This document shows, piece after piece, positions 17,255 to 25,022 of a stretch of 26,425 nucleotides of DNA. The notes under the pieces were generated by a model. The model worked only from the letters and a program-made list of their open reading frames with translations, did no database searches and was not told the origin of the DNA. The position numbers and the translations under genes are program-made. The stretch is from Stentor coeruleus (lineage: Eukaryota > Ciliophora > Heterotrichea > Heterotrichida > Stentoridae): the NCBI GenBank assembly GCA_001970955.1, contig MPUH01001007.1:1-26425 (forward strand), given 5' to 3'. Position 1 is the first letter of the stretch; the number at the start of each line of letters is the position of its first letter.

Positions 17255-18535
17255 TTAAGCATTTATTACTTTAGACAACTTTTCTATAAGAAGTTCAGAT
17301 GATTCGCTTAAGGTTCCTTTGTTGGATAAAATACCCTGAACTTCGTCTAAATCTGCTTGGGTTACAACCCAGCCATACTCAACCATTCTTTTCCAAAACT
17401 CTAAAACTTCCATTTCTCCTGGACTTGGTTTATATCTCAAAGTCCTAAACCCTTCAATAATATTCATATAAGCCAACCCTTGTCTATAATTCATATTCTG
17501 TCTTTTTCTCCTCTGTGTCTCAACAAGTATTCTAAAATTTTCAAATTTCTTCAAAGAATGAAGATTATTTCTATACCTTTCCTTATCTCCCTGTATAAGA
17601 TCAACTTTTTGTCTTAAAATCATAGGTCTTTCTAAATCAATTTTGTTAAGAATATCCAAAAATTTCTGATTTTCTATAATAGTTGCTTGATTAAAACCTC
17701 TCACTGTATCAGTGAAAACTGGTTGAGTTTTAATCATTGTCGCTCTATGGTTTTTTTTTGCTGGCGCATTTGTATTGAAAATTAAATTTTTTATAACTAA
17801 ACTTCGGCGACGTACAGCAGAAATATTTAGTTCGTTTACCATAATACCATTAGAAGGCTTTCTAAACAACGAGGCTCTTTTGCTTTTATCATCAATAGCT
17901 TTAATATAATTGCTAGCTTTATATTCAAAGTCCTCCTTAAACTTTGAAATACTATTCGAAGCTCTATCAAACCTTCCTAAAATATCATCATTATACTTTT
18001 TCTTCAAATAATTCGATCCTTTATTCTCCAAATACTCTTGAAATCCTGGTAAATACATTGGGTTTTCTGTTTTACCTGTAGTCAATGACACAAACGGTAA
18101 GCTTTTAGGTTTTGGGGTATTACCTCTTGAGCTTAAAGCTTTATCAAATGACTGATTAAAAGGTAAATGTTCATCATGAAGTAATTGACCTATAGTCCTT
18201 TTCCCAGCCCTGCTCATTTTTACCCTTTGAGTGACTTTTTTAATCGAACTTGATAAGTTTTTTTTTAAATCAGCTCTTCTGATTTCTGATAAATTAGGAT
18301 TAAGACTTGAAGATATTATTCTAGTAACATCTTTTGCCTCTTTAAAATTATTCTGACGTTTTCTTCCTCTTGTATAATTTGTTAGGATTTGCATGTCTTT
18401 GTAGATGACATTGACTAAGTTTTTACCTTCAGTATGAGCTTTGCGAGGGTTGATCATTGTGTTTACTTTTTCTATACCCAAAGCGATTTCAAGGGTTTTG
18501 TTTAGAGTCGATTTTAAATCTTCTGTTATATTCAT
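17255..18535 (-). CDS. Hypothetical basic protein
   Basis: A 426-aa protein, strongly Lys/Arg-rich, without a signal peptide or membrane segment. Helical and charged stretches occur at about 165-225 and 300-380 (for example QKVDLIQGDKERYRNNLHSL and VETQRRKRQNMNYRQGLAYM). The C-terminal region, about 360-426, looks the most globular. No family is recognised. It starts MNITEDLKSTLNKTLEIALG. The + strand beyond 18535 is G-rich, as for other - gene promoters. It stops at TAA in the same frame as the downstream selenoprotein-like gene, with 15 nt and a second in-frame TAA between them, so they are not one reading frame. Such close spacing may mean overlapping or shared transcripts. Confidence 0.72.
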   Translation of the reverse strand: MNITEDLKSTLNKTLEIALGIEKVNTMINPRKAHTEGKNLVNVIYKDMQILTNYTRGRKRQNNFKEAKDVTRIISSSLNPNLSEIRRADLKKNLSSSIKKVTQRVKMSRAGKRTIGQLLHDEHLPFNQSFDKALSSRGNTPKPKSLPFVSLTTGKTENPMYLPGFQEYLENKGSNYLKKKYNDDILGRFDRASNSISKFKEDFEYKASNYIKAIDDKSKRASLFRKPSNGIMVNELNISAVRRRSLVIKNLIFNTNAPAKKNHRATMIKTQPVFTDTVRGFNQATIIENQKFLDILNKIDLERPMILRQKVDLIQGDKERYRNNLHSLKKFENFRILVETQRRKRQNMNYRQGLAYMNIIEGFRTLRYKPSPGEMEVLEFWKRMVEYGWVVTQADLDEVQGILSNKGTLSESSELLIEKLSKVINA

Positions 18536-19284
18536 TAGTTTTAGGTATTGATAATGATACTTATTTATAGCTTTTATGATTGGAAAATTAGTTTTTAGGT
18601 TTGAGAAATTTTATGTTGATGATTTGATAGAAGGGATTTTATGGTTTTATGAGTTTTTAAGGTTTTTTAGTAGGGATTTTTGTTGGATGGAAAAATTGGG
18701 AAATTATATGGAGCTGCGATTGAGGTTTTTATGCAGAAAATGAAGATGAAGGGTATTAGTTTTGAAGGAAATTGTATGAGGATAGGGTTTTTTATTGGAT
18801 GTTTTGAGATTTATGGATGGAAATAGGAGATGGTATAAGTTAAGATTGAGGTTTTTATATATAGAAGGATGGTCTTGTATACAGAAAATGAGGTTGAAGT
18901 TTATTAGAGTGGTTTGATAAAAATCTAGTGTGGATAAGGATTTTTATGGTCTATTTTTTATAAGTGAAATTTTGTAAGTGAGATTTGAATAATCATTTAT
19001 GTTTTTCAAAGGTGAAATTTTTAATTTATATTAGCATTTTAGGTTTAATTTTTTTTGTTTTAAGGATTTTTTAGATTAATAGATAAATGCCAAATTGTTG
19101 TTTTACAGACAAATAAACTTTAAGACTATATTCTAACTTAAAACCAATACATTTTTCTTATTAAGCCAATTTTACTGTCAAATAAACCTATAATAACTTC
19201 TCTTCTAAACCTCCCTACCTTAAAACCTTATCTTTTCAAACCTAATCTAAAAGTAATATATTATATAATAATTTCTTCCCTTAT
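18536..19284. other. Intergenic, G-rich promoter side with degenerate repeats
   Basis: About 18540-19060 is G- and T-rich on +, the 5' side of the 17255-18535 gene. About 19085-19284 is C- and A-rich, the 3' side of the next - gene. GATTGAGGTTTTTAT occurs near 18719 and 18845, and each copy is followed within 60 nt by CAGAAAATGA, so an older duplication of about 125 bp is likely. No gene is seen. Confidence 0.5.
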
Positions 19285-19854
19285 CTAATACAAATAATTA
19301 TATAATTTCTTCTTTTCTTCAATCTCTGAAGCCACCCCAACAAATGCTTTACATTTCAAACACAGTTTTTCTTTTTCAAGTTCTCCTATCTTTTTCTCAT
19401 AAATCTCCTGCATAGTCTTCATTTTTACCTGCAAGCTTTCAACATCCGTAAGCCCAGTTTTTTGACTTAAAACCACATCTCTAAATTCTCTTAATTGATT
19501 TTTCATCTCCTCTCTAAGCAAAACAATGATATTCTGAGCATTTTCTAACTTAGCCTGATACTCATGAACCGTTTTACAAAGCTCTAGCTTTGCATTTGTG
19601 AGCTCTTCTTTAGTTTTTCTAAGTTCGTAGCATTCATTTTCTGTAAAAGAAGTTGTTTTTATAGGGATTGATGTTGAAGTCATATCAATTGTTTGTTTTT
19701 TTGATGATGTTTTTATTCTAAATGGCTTTGGGGTTAATGAGCTTCTACAGATTTGATTGTTTTGTTGTGGAGTTAGGGATGAACGTTTTGTTGTACATGT
19801 TTGATTGGAGTCAATATTCCTAAGGGTTAACTTTTTAGTTTGAAAAGAATGCAT
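19285..19854 (-). CDS. Hypothetical coiled-coil protein
   Basis: A 189-aa protein. Residues 1-70 are Ser/Thr/Lys/Gln-rich and probably disordered. RSSLTP occurs twice there (24-29 and 37-42). Residues about 72-165 are Glu/Lys/Leu-rich with heptad-like spacing and should form a coiled coil. A C-L-K-C pair follows at 165-168. There is no membrane segment and no recognised family. The stop is TAG, one of only two TAG stops among the genes here. It is probably a cytoskeletal or scaffold protein, but this is a guess from composition. Confidence 0.65.
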   Translation of the reverse strand: MHSFQTKKLTLRNIDSNQTCTTKRSSLTPQQNNQICRSSLTPKPFRIKTSSKKQTIDMTSTSIPIKTTSFTENECYELRKTKEELTNAKLELCKTVHEYQAKLENAQNIIVLLREEMKNQLREFRDVVLSQKTGLTDVESLQVKMKTMQEIYEKKIGELEKEKLCLKCKAFVGVASEIEEKKKLYNYLY

Positions 19855-20469
19855 ATTTTTGTATGAATTTATTGTATAATAATTACTATACCAAATAGAT
19901 AAAAAATAAGAGAAATTGAAAACTTTTGTTTTTGACAGAAGTTTTAGAAAGTGTTGATAATAGTGTGAGTAAGGTTTTTATAAGGATTAGGTATTAATAT
20001 ATATTTTTTTTATCTATAAAAATCATACTCGGTGTTTATTATTCAATTTTTTAAGAAGAAAAAAAAAATTCGGTATAAAAATTATTTCTAGGATGAGTAT
20101 TAGCAAAAATATACACTGAAATGTATTTGTTGGAAATAGAATTTAATGGTAGACTTCGATATCTAAACATCATCTGTTTATATGAGTAATTTTATAATGA
20201 TAAAAACCTTTATATTTTATTAGAATATATGGGAAGTGGGATTTATATTCATATATAAAAAGAAATTCCCCTATTGATAAAATAATACCTAAGAATTTTT
20301 ATATTTTATAACCAAAACTCTTGAATATTTGGAGATTGTTTATAAAGGTTTGAAGTTTGAAAATTTTTGATTTCATATAATTTTGATATAAAAAATAGTT
20401 GATTTTAGCTTGTGTGCCTTGAAATCGCCAAAAGAAAAAAGTTATTTATTTGTAGAAACTTTATAGTTT
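19855..20469. other. Intergenic, AT-rich transition into the right-hand region
   Basis: The first 130 nt or so are G-rich on +, the promoter side of the 19285-19854 gene. After about 20,000 the sequence is very AT-rich without the polar skew seen to the left. No coding frame, repeat or RNA is evident. Confidence 0.5.
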
Positions 20470-20703
20470 ATGTCTACAGAAATAGCTATATTTAAAGGTT
20501 GTGATTGTAGTAACAATCTTTTGGATTTAAGGCTTATTATATATGATATTATATCTGAAGAAGATCTTTTATATATAGCAAGTATTAATCAAATTATAAT
20601 TTTTGAAGAGTTTAAATATCCTAATAGCTGGAATGAACACAAACAGGATTTGATTAAAAAACTTACAAGCAAAAAAAAAAATTTNATTAAGTTATTAATA
20701 TAA
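20470..20703 (+). CDS. Small hypothetical ORF interrupted by an N
   Basis: A 77-aa frame starting MSTEIAIFKGCDCSNNLLDL and ending near the N at 20685, where the reading is uncertain. The amino-acid mix (Ile, Leu, Asp, Glu and Trp in an ordered-looking pattern, CDC near the start) looks more coding-like than the low-complexity frames rejected elsewhere. Bases may be missing at the N, so this may be the front of a longer gene. Its C-terminal half has a faint resemblance to the broken frame at 22831-23160 (an acidic stretch, then D-x-I-x-x-L and a Lys-rich end). It converges on the ApoL-like gene 130 bp away. No function is assigned. Confidence 0.35.
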   Translation: MSTEIAIFKGCDCSNNLLDLRLIIYDIISEEDLLYIASINQIIIFEEFKYPNSWNEHKQDLIKKLTSKKKNXIKLLI

Positions 20704-20833
20704 TTACTAAACTTGTATAAAATATAAATAAGATAAGGCTAAGTTTTGGAATCAAATTTAAATAGTTTGTAACATGCTAAAGAATAAACTATGATTTGCA
20801 AATAGTGATTGAAATAAAAGTTAACTAAAACTA

Positions 20834-22525
20834 TTATTCTACTTCCTCATCATCTTTTATTGACCATGATTTTTCTTTAGGAACTGTATAAATCCATTTC
20901 TGAGCTAAAGTGCCGTTTTTTCTGTAAATATGGCAAGGAGTACTAGAATTTTTATTACCCCACTTAACATCTAAAACCATCCCATTTAATTCACTTTCTA
21001 TATATCGTGTTTCTTCATTATATATCCACTTTTGATTTTTCCCTCCATGTAGTGGCCATGCAATAACTCTTGTTCCTTCTTCATGACTACTTCCTTCTAC
21101 ATCAAGAACATTTTGAAGCATTGATTCAATAAAGCTATTGTTCATAATCCATTTCTGTGCTTTGCTTCCATTGCTTGGATATGTTTGAATAATTGCTCTA
21201 GGATTTCTATTTGCATTTTTTATATCCAAACAAAAATAATTTAATTCTGTCCTAATAGTATAATCATGAATTTCACTAATTGTCCATATAGAGCCTTGAG
21301 AAGCAACTGTAGGATTTGCATTTCCCGATGTGAATAGAAAAGCCCCAATTTCTACATTTTGAATTCTTTTATACCTAATCCTCCATTTTTGAAATTTACT
21401 GTTATTTTTAGGCTCAATAACAATAGCCCAATTTGCCGTAACTGATAAAGCTTGGCGGGTTTGATAATTAATTATATGCCCATTATTAGTTGCGATCCAC
21501 AGCTGTGTATAATTCCCACAATCCTCATGCATAGCTACATAATTCCCAATAATCTCCAAACATTTTCCACTATCTTGATCAATAATCTTACATATCCTTG
21601 CAAAAACAGCCCCATTAGTTACATCATCAACTTTTTCGCATATAATTGTTAATTCAGTATGTAATGCATGTATAGCTTCTTGAAGTTGAAAACTCATTTC
21701 ATTTCCTTCATTATTAAGAAGACTTATAATATTTGTCGTTAACTCATATATACTAAAACCAAGGCCAACTACAGCAAGAATGTTTAAACTTTTACTTGTA
21801 AGATTTGCTATTTTTCCAATACTACTTCCTGCTTTAAATCCTACTGAAGCACCTTTAATACTCCCACTACCTATTGAAAGGATTTTACTTAATAAGTTTT
21901 TAGCAATATTTTGAATATTAATGATTCTTCCTGTTAATTTAAACCCTGTTGATATTGAATTTAATATTAAAAATACAACTTGACTTTTGTTTTCTTGAGA
22001 CAAATGATTTAATTCATTCCTTTCTTTAACACTTTCAAGCCATGATCCAAAGTCTTTGATAGTATTTATGAGTTTTTCTTTAATCATAGTATCTTGATTT
22101 AAATTTTCTTTAGCTTTGTTTATTATCCAATTTACTCTATCATTTGTAGAATTAGTGTCAATTATGTTATTGACAGCCCCCCCTGTACCAATAACCCCCC
22201 CCAGGGCAAGTCCTATTAAAGAAAGCCCACCAGTGAAAAGAGATACTGTAAGTGTTCCTACAGTTATCAAACCTCCTGCAACTGAAGCTGATGATCCTCC
22301 GATTTGAGCTTTTCTAGAATTTTCTGTTATGATATTAATTTCTCTAATATGCCCGTAGAACTCATTAATTGTAACAAATCTTCGATCTATAAATTCCCAA
22401 AGAGAAGTTTCTATTGCTTTAATTTTGTCAATGCCTTGTTGGACAATGTTTGCAAGAACTTCTTGAGGTATATGAAAATCAAATTTGTCTACGTTTTTAA
22501 CTTCTTGCGAATTGTTCCCAGACAT
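20834..22525 (-). CDS. Apolipoprotein-L-like protein fused to two ricin-type lectin domains
   Basis: A 563-aa protein without a signal peptide. Residues about 20-75 are helical. Residues 76-118 form a Gly/Ala-rich hydrophobic hairpin (SVAGGLITVGTLTVSLFTGG is typical). Residues 223-300 repeat the ApoL C-terminal pattern: a Gly-rich helix, a hydrophobic segment (NILAVVGLGFSIYEL), then an amphipathic helix. ApoL proteins insert into membranes; human APOL1 forms ion channels. Residues 308-546 hold six QxW-type subdomains (W343, W381, W414, W459, W500, W544), giving two ricin-B-type beta-trefoils. These usually bind sugars. No toxin catalytic chain is present. The fusion suggests glycan-guided membrane binding or insertion. 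Whether it acts inside the cell, in storage organelles or after release is unknown. It lies in a - strand cluster with two AIG1-like GTPases. The stop is TAA. Confidence 0.85.
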   Translation of the reverse strand: MSGNNSQEVKNVDKFDFHIPQEVLANIVQQGIDKIKAIETSLWEFIDRRFVTINEFYGHIREINIITENSRKAQIGGSSASVAGGLITVGTLTVSLFTGGLSLIGLALGGVIGTGGAVNNIIDTNSTNDRVNWIINKAKENLNQDTMIKEKLINTIKDFGSWLESVKERNELNHLSQENKSQVVFLILNSISTGFKLTGRIINIQNIAKNLLSKILSIGSGSIKGASVGFKAGSSIGKIANLTSKSLNILAVVGLGFSIYELTTNIISLLNNEGNEMSFQLQEAIHALHTELTIICEKVDDVTNGAVFARICKIIDQDSGKCLEIIGNYVAMHEDCGNYTQLWIATNNGHIINYQTRQALSVTANWAIVIEPKNNSKFQKWRIRYKRIQNVEIGAFLFTSGNANPTVASQGSIWTISEIHDYTIRTELNYFCLDIKNANRNPRAIIQTYPSNGSKAQKWIMNNSFIESMLQNVLDVEGSSHEEGTRVIAWPLHGGKNQKWIYNEETRYIESELNGMVLDVKWGNKNSSTPCHIYRKNGTLAQKWIYTVPKEKSWSIKDDEEVE

Positions 22526-22587
22526 CTTTAAATCTATAATATATTTGATTTTTAATAGCCCCCCCCTAAAATATAATAAAATAAATC

Positions 22588-22764
22588 TTAAGGTCTATAT
22601 TGTATTATAATATCTCCGAGAGAGGAATAAATTTTGAAAAAGTAAATGTTCGCTAAATAAAATTTTGTTCCTAAGCTACCTATGGCCTAATAAATATGAG
22701 TAACTAGTGCAATTAACTCAACCAGAATTAGTCCTAATACGATTGTAGCTATCAGAAATTCCAT
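22588..22764 (-). CDS. Possible tiny membrane-peptide ORF
   Basis: From ATG at 22764 the - strand encodes a 25-aa hydrophobic peptide (MEFLIATIVLGLILVELIAL, then VTHIY) ending at TAG (22689-22687). The same frame then stays open for 32 more codons to TAA at 22590-22588. The TAG is the end of an 18-nt GT-AG string, GTTACTCATATTTATTAG, which would restore a single frame if it were an intron. It is longer than the 15-nt intron seen elsewhere here. This could be a real small membrane protein, a gene remnant or chance. Confidence 0.25.
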
Positions 22765-22830
22765 GATGAAGTAGATAGTCTTTACAAGATATTTGTGAAA
22801 TAATTGATTTGCTGGTATTTTGTTCAATTA

Positions 22831-23160
22831 ATGAATGCAAGAACAATCGTGAACATAATGTTAATGGAGGGGTTTAAATTACAGATGAAAAAAAAAATAT
22901 TTCTTTTAGAATGCGGAAACTCTAACTGAAAATACAATGATCTTGATTATTATTTTGAGTATCAAGTTACAAATTGTAGTGAGAATTATGCTGATTCAAT
23001 AATAGAACTATTGAAAAAAGATAAAATGCTATTAANCAATGATCTTGATTATTATTTTGAGTATCAAGTTACAAATTGTAGTGAGAATTATGCTGATTCA
23101 ATAATAGAACTATTGAAAAAAGATAAAATGCTATTAAACATCAAATTGCATAAAAAATAG
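22831..23160 (+). pseudogene. ORF fragment with in-frame TGA, crossing an assembly duplication
   Basis: A + frame from ATG 22831 (or 22885) runs to TGA at 22927-22929, then stays open through copy one of a duplicated block. If the duplicate is collapsed it continues to TAG at 23158-23160. The part after the TGA looks coding-like (KYNDLDYYFEYQ, then TNCSENYADSIIELLKKDK). The TGA could be a broken Trp codon, a recoded codon or a sign of decay. I see no SECIS-like hairpin after the TAG. A pseudogene remnant is the simplest reading. Confidence 0.35.
22935..23137. repeat. 101-bp perfect duplication around an N, probable assembly overlap
   Basis: Copy one is 22935-23035, the N is 23036, and copy two is 23037-23137. 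The copies appear identical. As at 4925, this looks like two overlapping contig ends left unmerged. Confidence 0.85.
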
Positions 23161-23471
23161 GACAATCAGCGTAATAGTATTTGAATATATTTATTTGAAA
23201 CAAACTTTTACAAGCAATAATTCTTGGGTAGTTATTTATTTGTACAATTAACAATTAATTTTGCATACTTTACTTTCAAAAGCGCTATATTTAATAATTT
23301 TTTNAACATCAAATTGCATAAAAAATAGGACAATCAGCGTAATAGTATTTGAATATATTTATTTGAAATAAACTTTTACAAGCAATAATTTTTGGGTAGT
23401 TATTTATTTGTACAATTAACAATTAATTTTGCATACTTTACTTTCAAAAGCGCTATATTTAATAATTTTTT
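23137..23471. repeat. 167-bp duplication around an N, probable assembly overlap
   Basis: Copy one is 23137-23303, the N is 23304, and copy two is 23305-23471. The copies differ at two sites (GAAACAAAC/GAAATAAAC and AATTCTTGG/AATTTTTGG). It abuts the previous duplication, so two gap joins fall within about 270 nt. This suggests low coverage or allelic divergence. Confidence 0.85.
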
Positions 23472-23702
23472 ACTAAAAAATATACGTAAGGAACTTATTT
23501 AAATTATTCACTACTTCTGACTAATCAAAAAGTTATAAATTCCTTAGTTAATTCTAATTAAAAATCAAACAGTTTAACTAAATTAATATTAAATCTAGAT
23601 TATAATTATCTTCTAAAGAGCATTGAAATCATAATTTAATAACCAATTTTCTATGTAAATTATAAAAAGTAACTGATTTTGATAAATCCTATTTAACTAA
23701 TT

Positions 23703-24941
23703 TTATCTAATAATATAACGCTTGCATTCTTCTTCAAATTGTTTTGCCATCTTTTTTTGAGCTTCAGGATAATAGTGTGATAAGCTGAATCTTTCAATTT
23801 TAATCTCTTTAAATTTTTTTTCTGTAACTATTTTTGTTACTTTCTTATCTCTCTGTTTAGTAACTTTTTTTTGCTCATTTCTAGCCTTACTTAGATAGTT
23901 TTCAACTGGATAATATTCGTAGGTATAATAAGTTTCTCGCTCTTGTCTTGGAACATCTCTATATTTTGTAACACTTACTTCATCATATACAGTAAAAGTT
24001 TCAACATGGCTTACCCATTCAAACATAAGAAACCATTTTCTATGAGTCTGTGTAACTTGTCTTGGCCGCTTTTCAATGACAGTATACGGTTCTTGATAGT
24101 ATTTTGTAACACTCCTGGTATTTGAAACAGAATGTGTGCCATCTTGCCTTTGGAGTTCATACGCTCTAGATCTAATTGAAGATTCATCAGTATATGCATT
24201 TACATATTCTGTATAATTCTCTTTTTCAATTGTTTCAACAGGCACTTGTTCAGTATACTCAATCGTTTTATTAACAAAATCTTTTTTGTGCAAAGTTTTG
24301 GCAAGATTAAGACACTCTTCTTTTAATCTTTCAATACCATTCAATTTAAAAGGCTGCCTTTCTCTTAGTCCATTAGCAAGATTTCTTAATTGTTCTTCTT
24401 TAAATTGATTTTCTAACATAAAATCTTCATTATCATTAATCCATTCAACAAACAGAAATTCCCTAAATTTTATATAGGCATCCCTTCTTTTATTTTTTTC
24501 TCTAAGTAAAAGCTTATCCCATTTTGTAGTGACTATAATAATTGATTTTCCTATCTCCGACCCAAATACTCTCATCAAGGAGTTTAGATTTGGTAAAATT
24601 TGAATGCTTGGTGCTGAAGCTGATTCAAACAATAATATACCATCCAATTTTTCTTGACCTAATTCAAAAATTTTTTTTGATATGATTTCACTAATTTCAT
24701 CATCAGAAATTCTTAAATGAGAATCTCTAAATCCTGGAACATCAATGAGTATTAATTTTGTTGTTTGAGGGTCATTCGGAAAGAGAGATAATGAATTATC
24801 AGCTTCGTAAAAGGTAACATGAAGAGTTTCAGAAATGCCATATCCACCAACTCTTGCTACAGGCCTTCCTATTAACGTGTTTATTGTTGAACTTTTCCCT
24901 ACCTGGCTTCCCCCTGATACAAGAACTAATCTCGTGGCCAT
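23703..24941 (-). CDS. AIG1/GIMAP-like GTPase with a Tyr/Val-rich C-terminal domain
   Basis: A 412-aa protein. The GTPase domain fills residues 1-220. The P-loop is GGSQVGKSST (10-19), followed by INTLIG as in AIG1/Toc/septin-type GTPases. The Mg-binding DVPGF is at 67-71. The base-recognition TTKWD is at 138-142. All three motifs look intact, so it should bind and hydrolyse GTP. Residues 225-385 are rich in Tyr, Val, Thr and Arg, with repeated pieces such as YTEQVPVE, VTKYYQEPYTV, VTKYRDVP and YYPVENY. They probably form extended beta structure unlike known GIMAP tails. A charged helix (386-412) ends the protein. The ATG context is CTATAAAAATATGG. A broken paralogue lies 81 bp upstream on the same strand, and the ApoL-like gene lies downstream. 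The stop is TAA. Confidence 0.82.
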   Translation of the reverse strand: MATRLVLVSGGSQVGKSSTINTLIGRPVARVGGYGISETLHVTFYEADNSLSLFPNDPQTTKLILIDVPGFRDSHLRISDDEISEIISKKIFELGQEKLDGILLFESASAPSIQILPNLNSLMRVFGSEIGKSIIIVTTKWDKLLLREKNKRRDAYIKFREFLFVEWINDNEDFMLENQFKEEQLRNLANGLRERQPFKLNGIERLKEECLNLAKTLHKKDFVNKTIEYTEQVPVETIEKENYTEYVNAYTDESSIRSRAYELQRQDGTHSVSNTRSVTKYYQEPYTVIEKRPRQVTQTHRKWFLMFEWVSHVETFTVYDEVSVTKYRDVPRQERETYYTYEYYPVENYLSKARNEQKKVTKQRDKKVTKIVTEKKFKEIKIERFSLSHYYPEAQKKMAKQFEEECKRYIIR

Positions 24942-25022
24942 ATTTTTATAGCGAAATATTTACTTATAAAAAATTAAAGGTTTTAAAAAATAGCCTATTT
25001 ACTAAACTTTTTACTTAAAAGC

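Larger units (their letters stand above)
22526..23702. other. Intergenic, 1.2 kb, with assembly overlaps and ORF fragments
   Basis: This is upstream of the ApoL-like gene and downstream of the GTPase gene, both on -. It holds eight consecutive C at 22559-22566, about 34 nt before the ApoL start. It also has a possible tiny membrane peptide frame on - (22588-22764), a broken + frame (22831-23160), and two N-separated duplications (22935-23137 and 23137-23471). If each duplicate is collapsed, the true spacer is about 270 bp shorter. The polar skew of the left region is absent. Confidence 0.6.
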
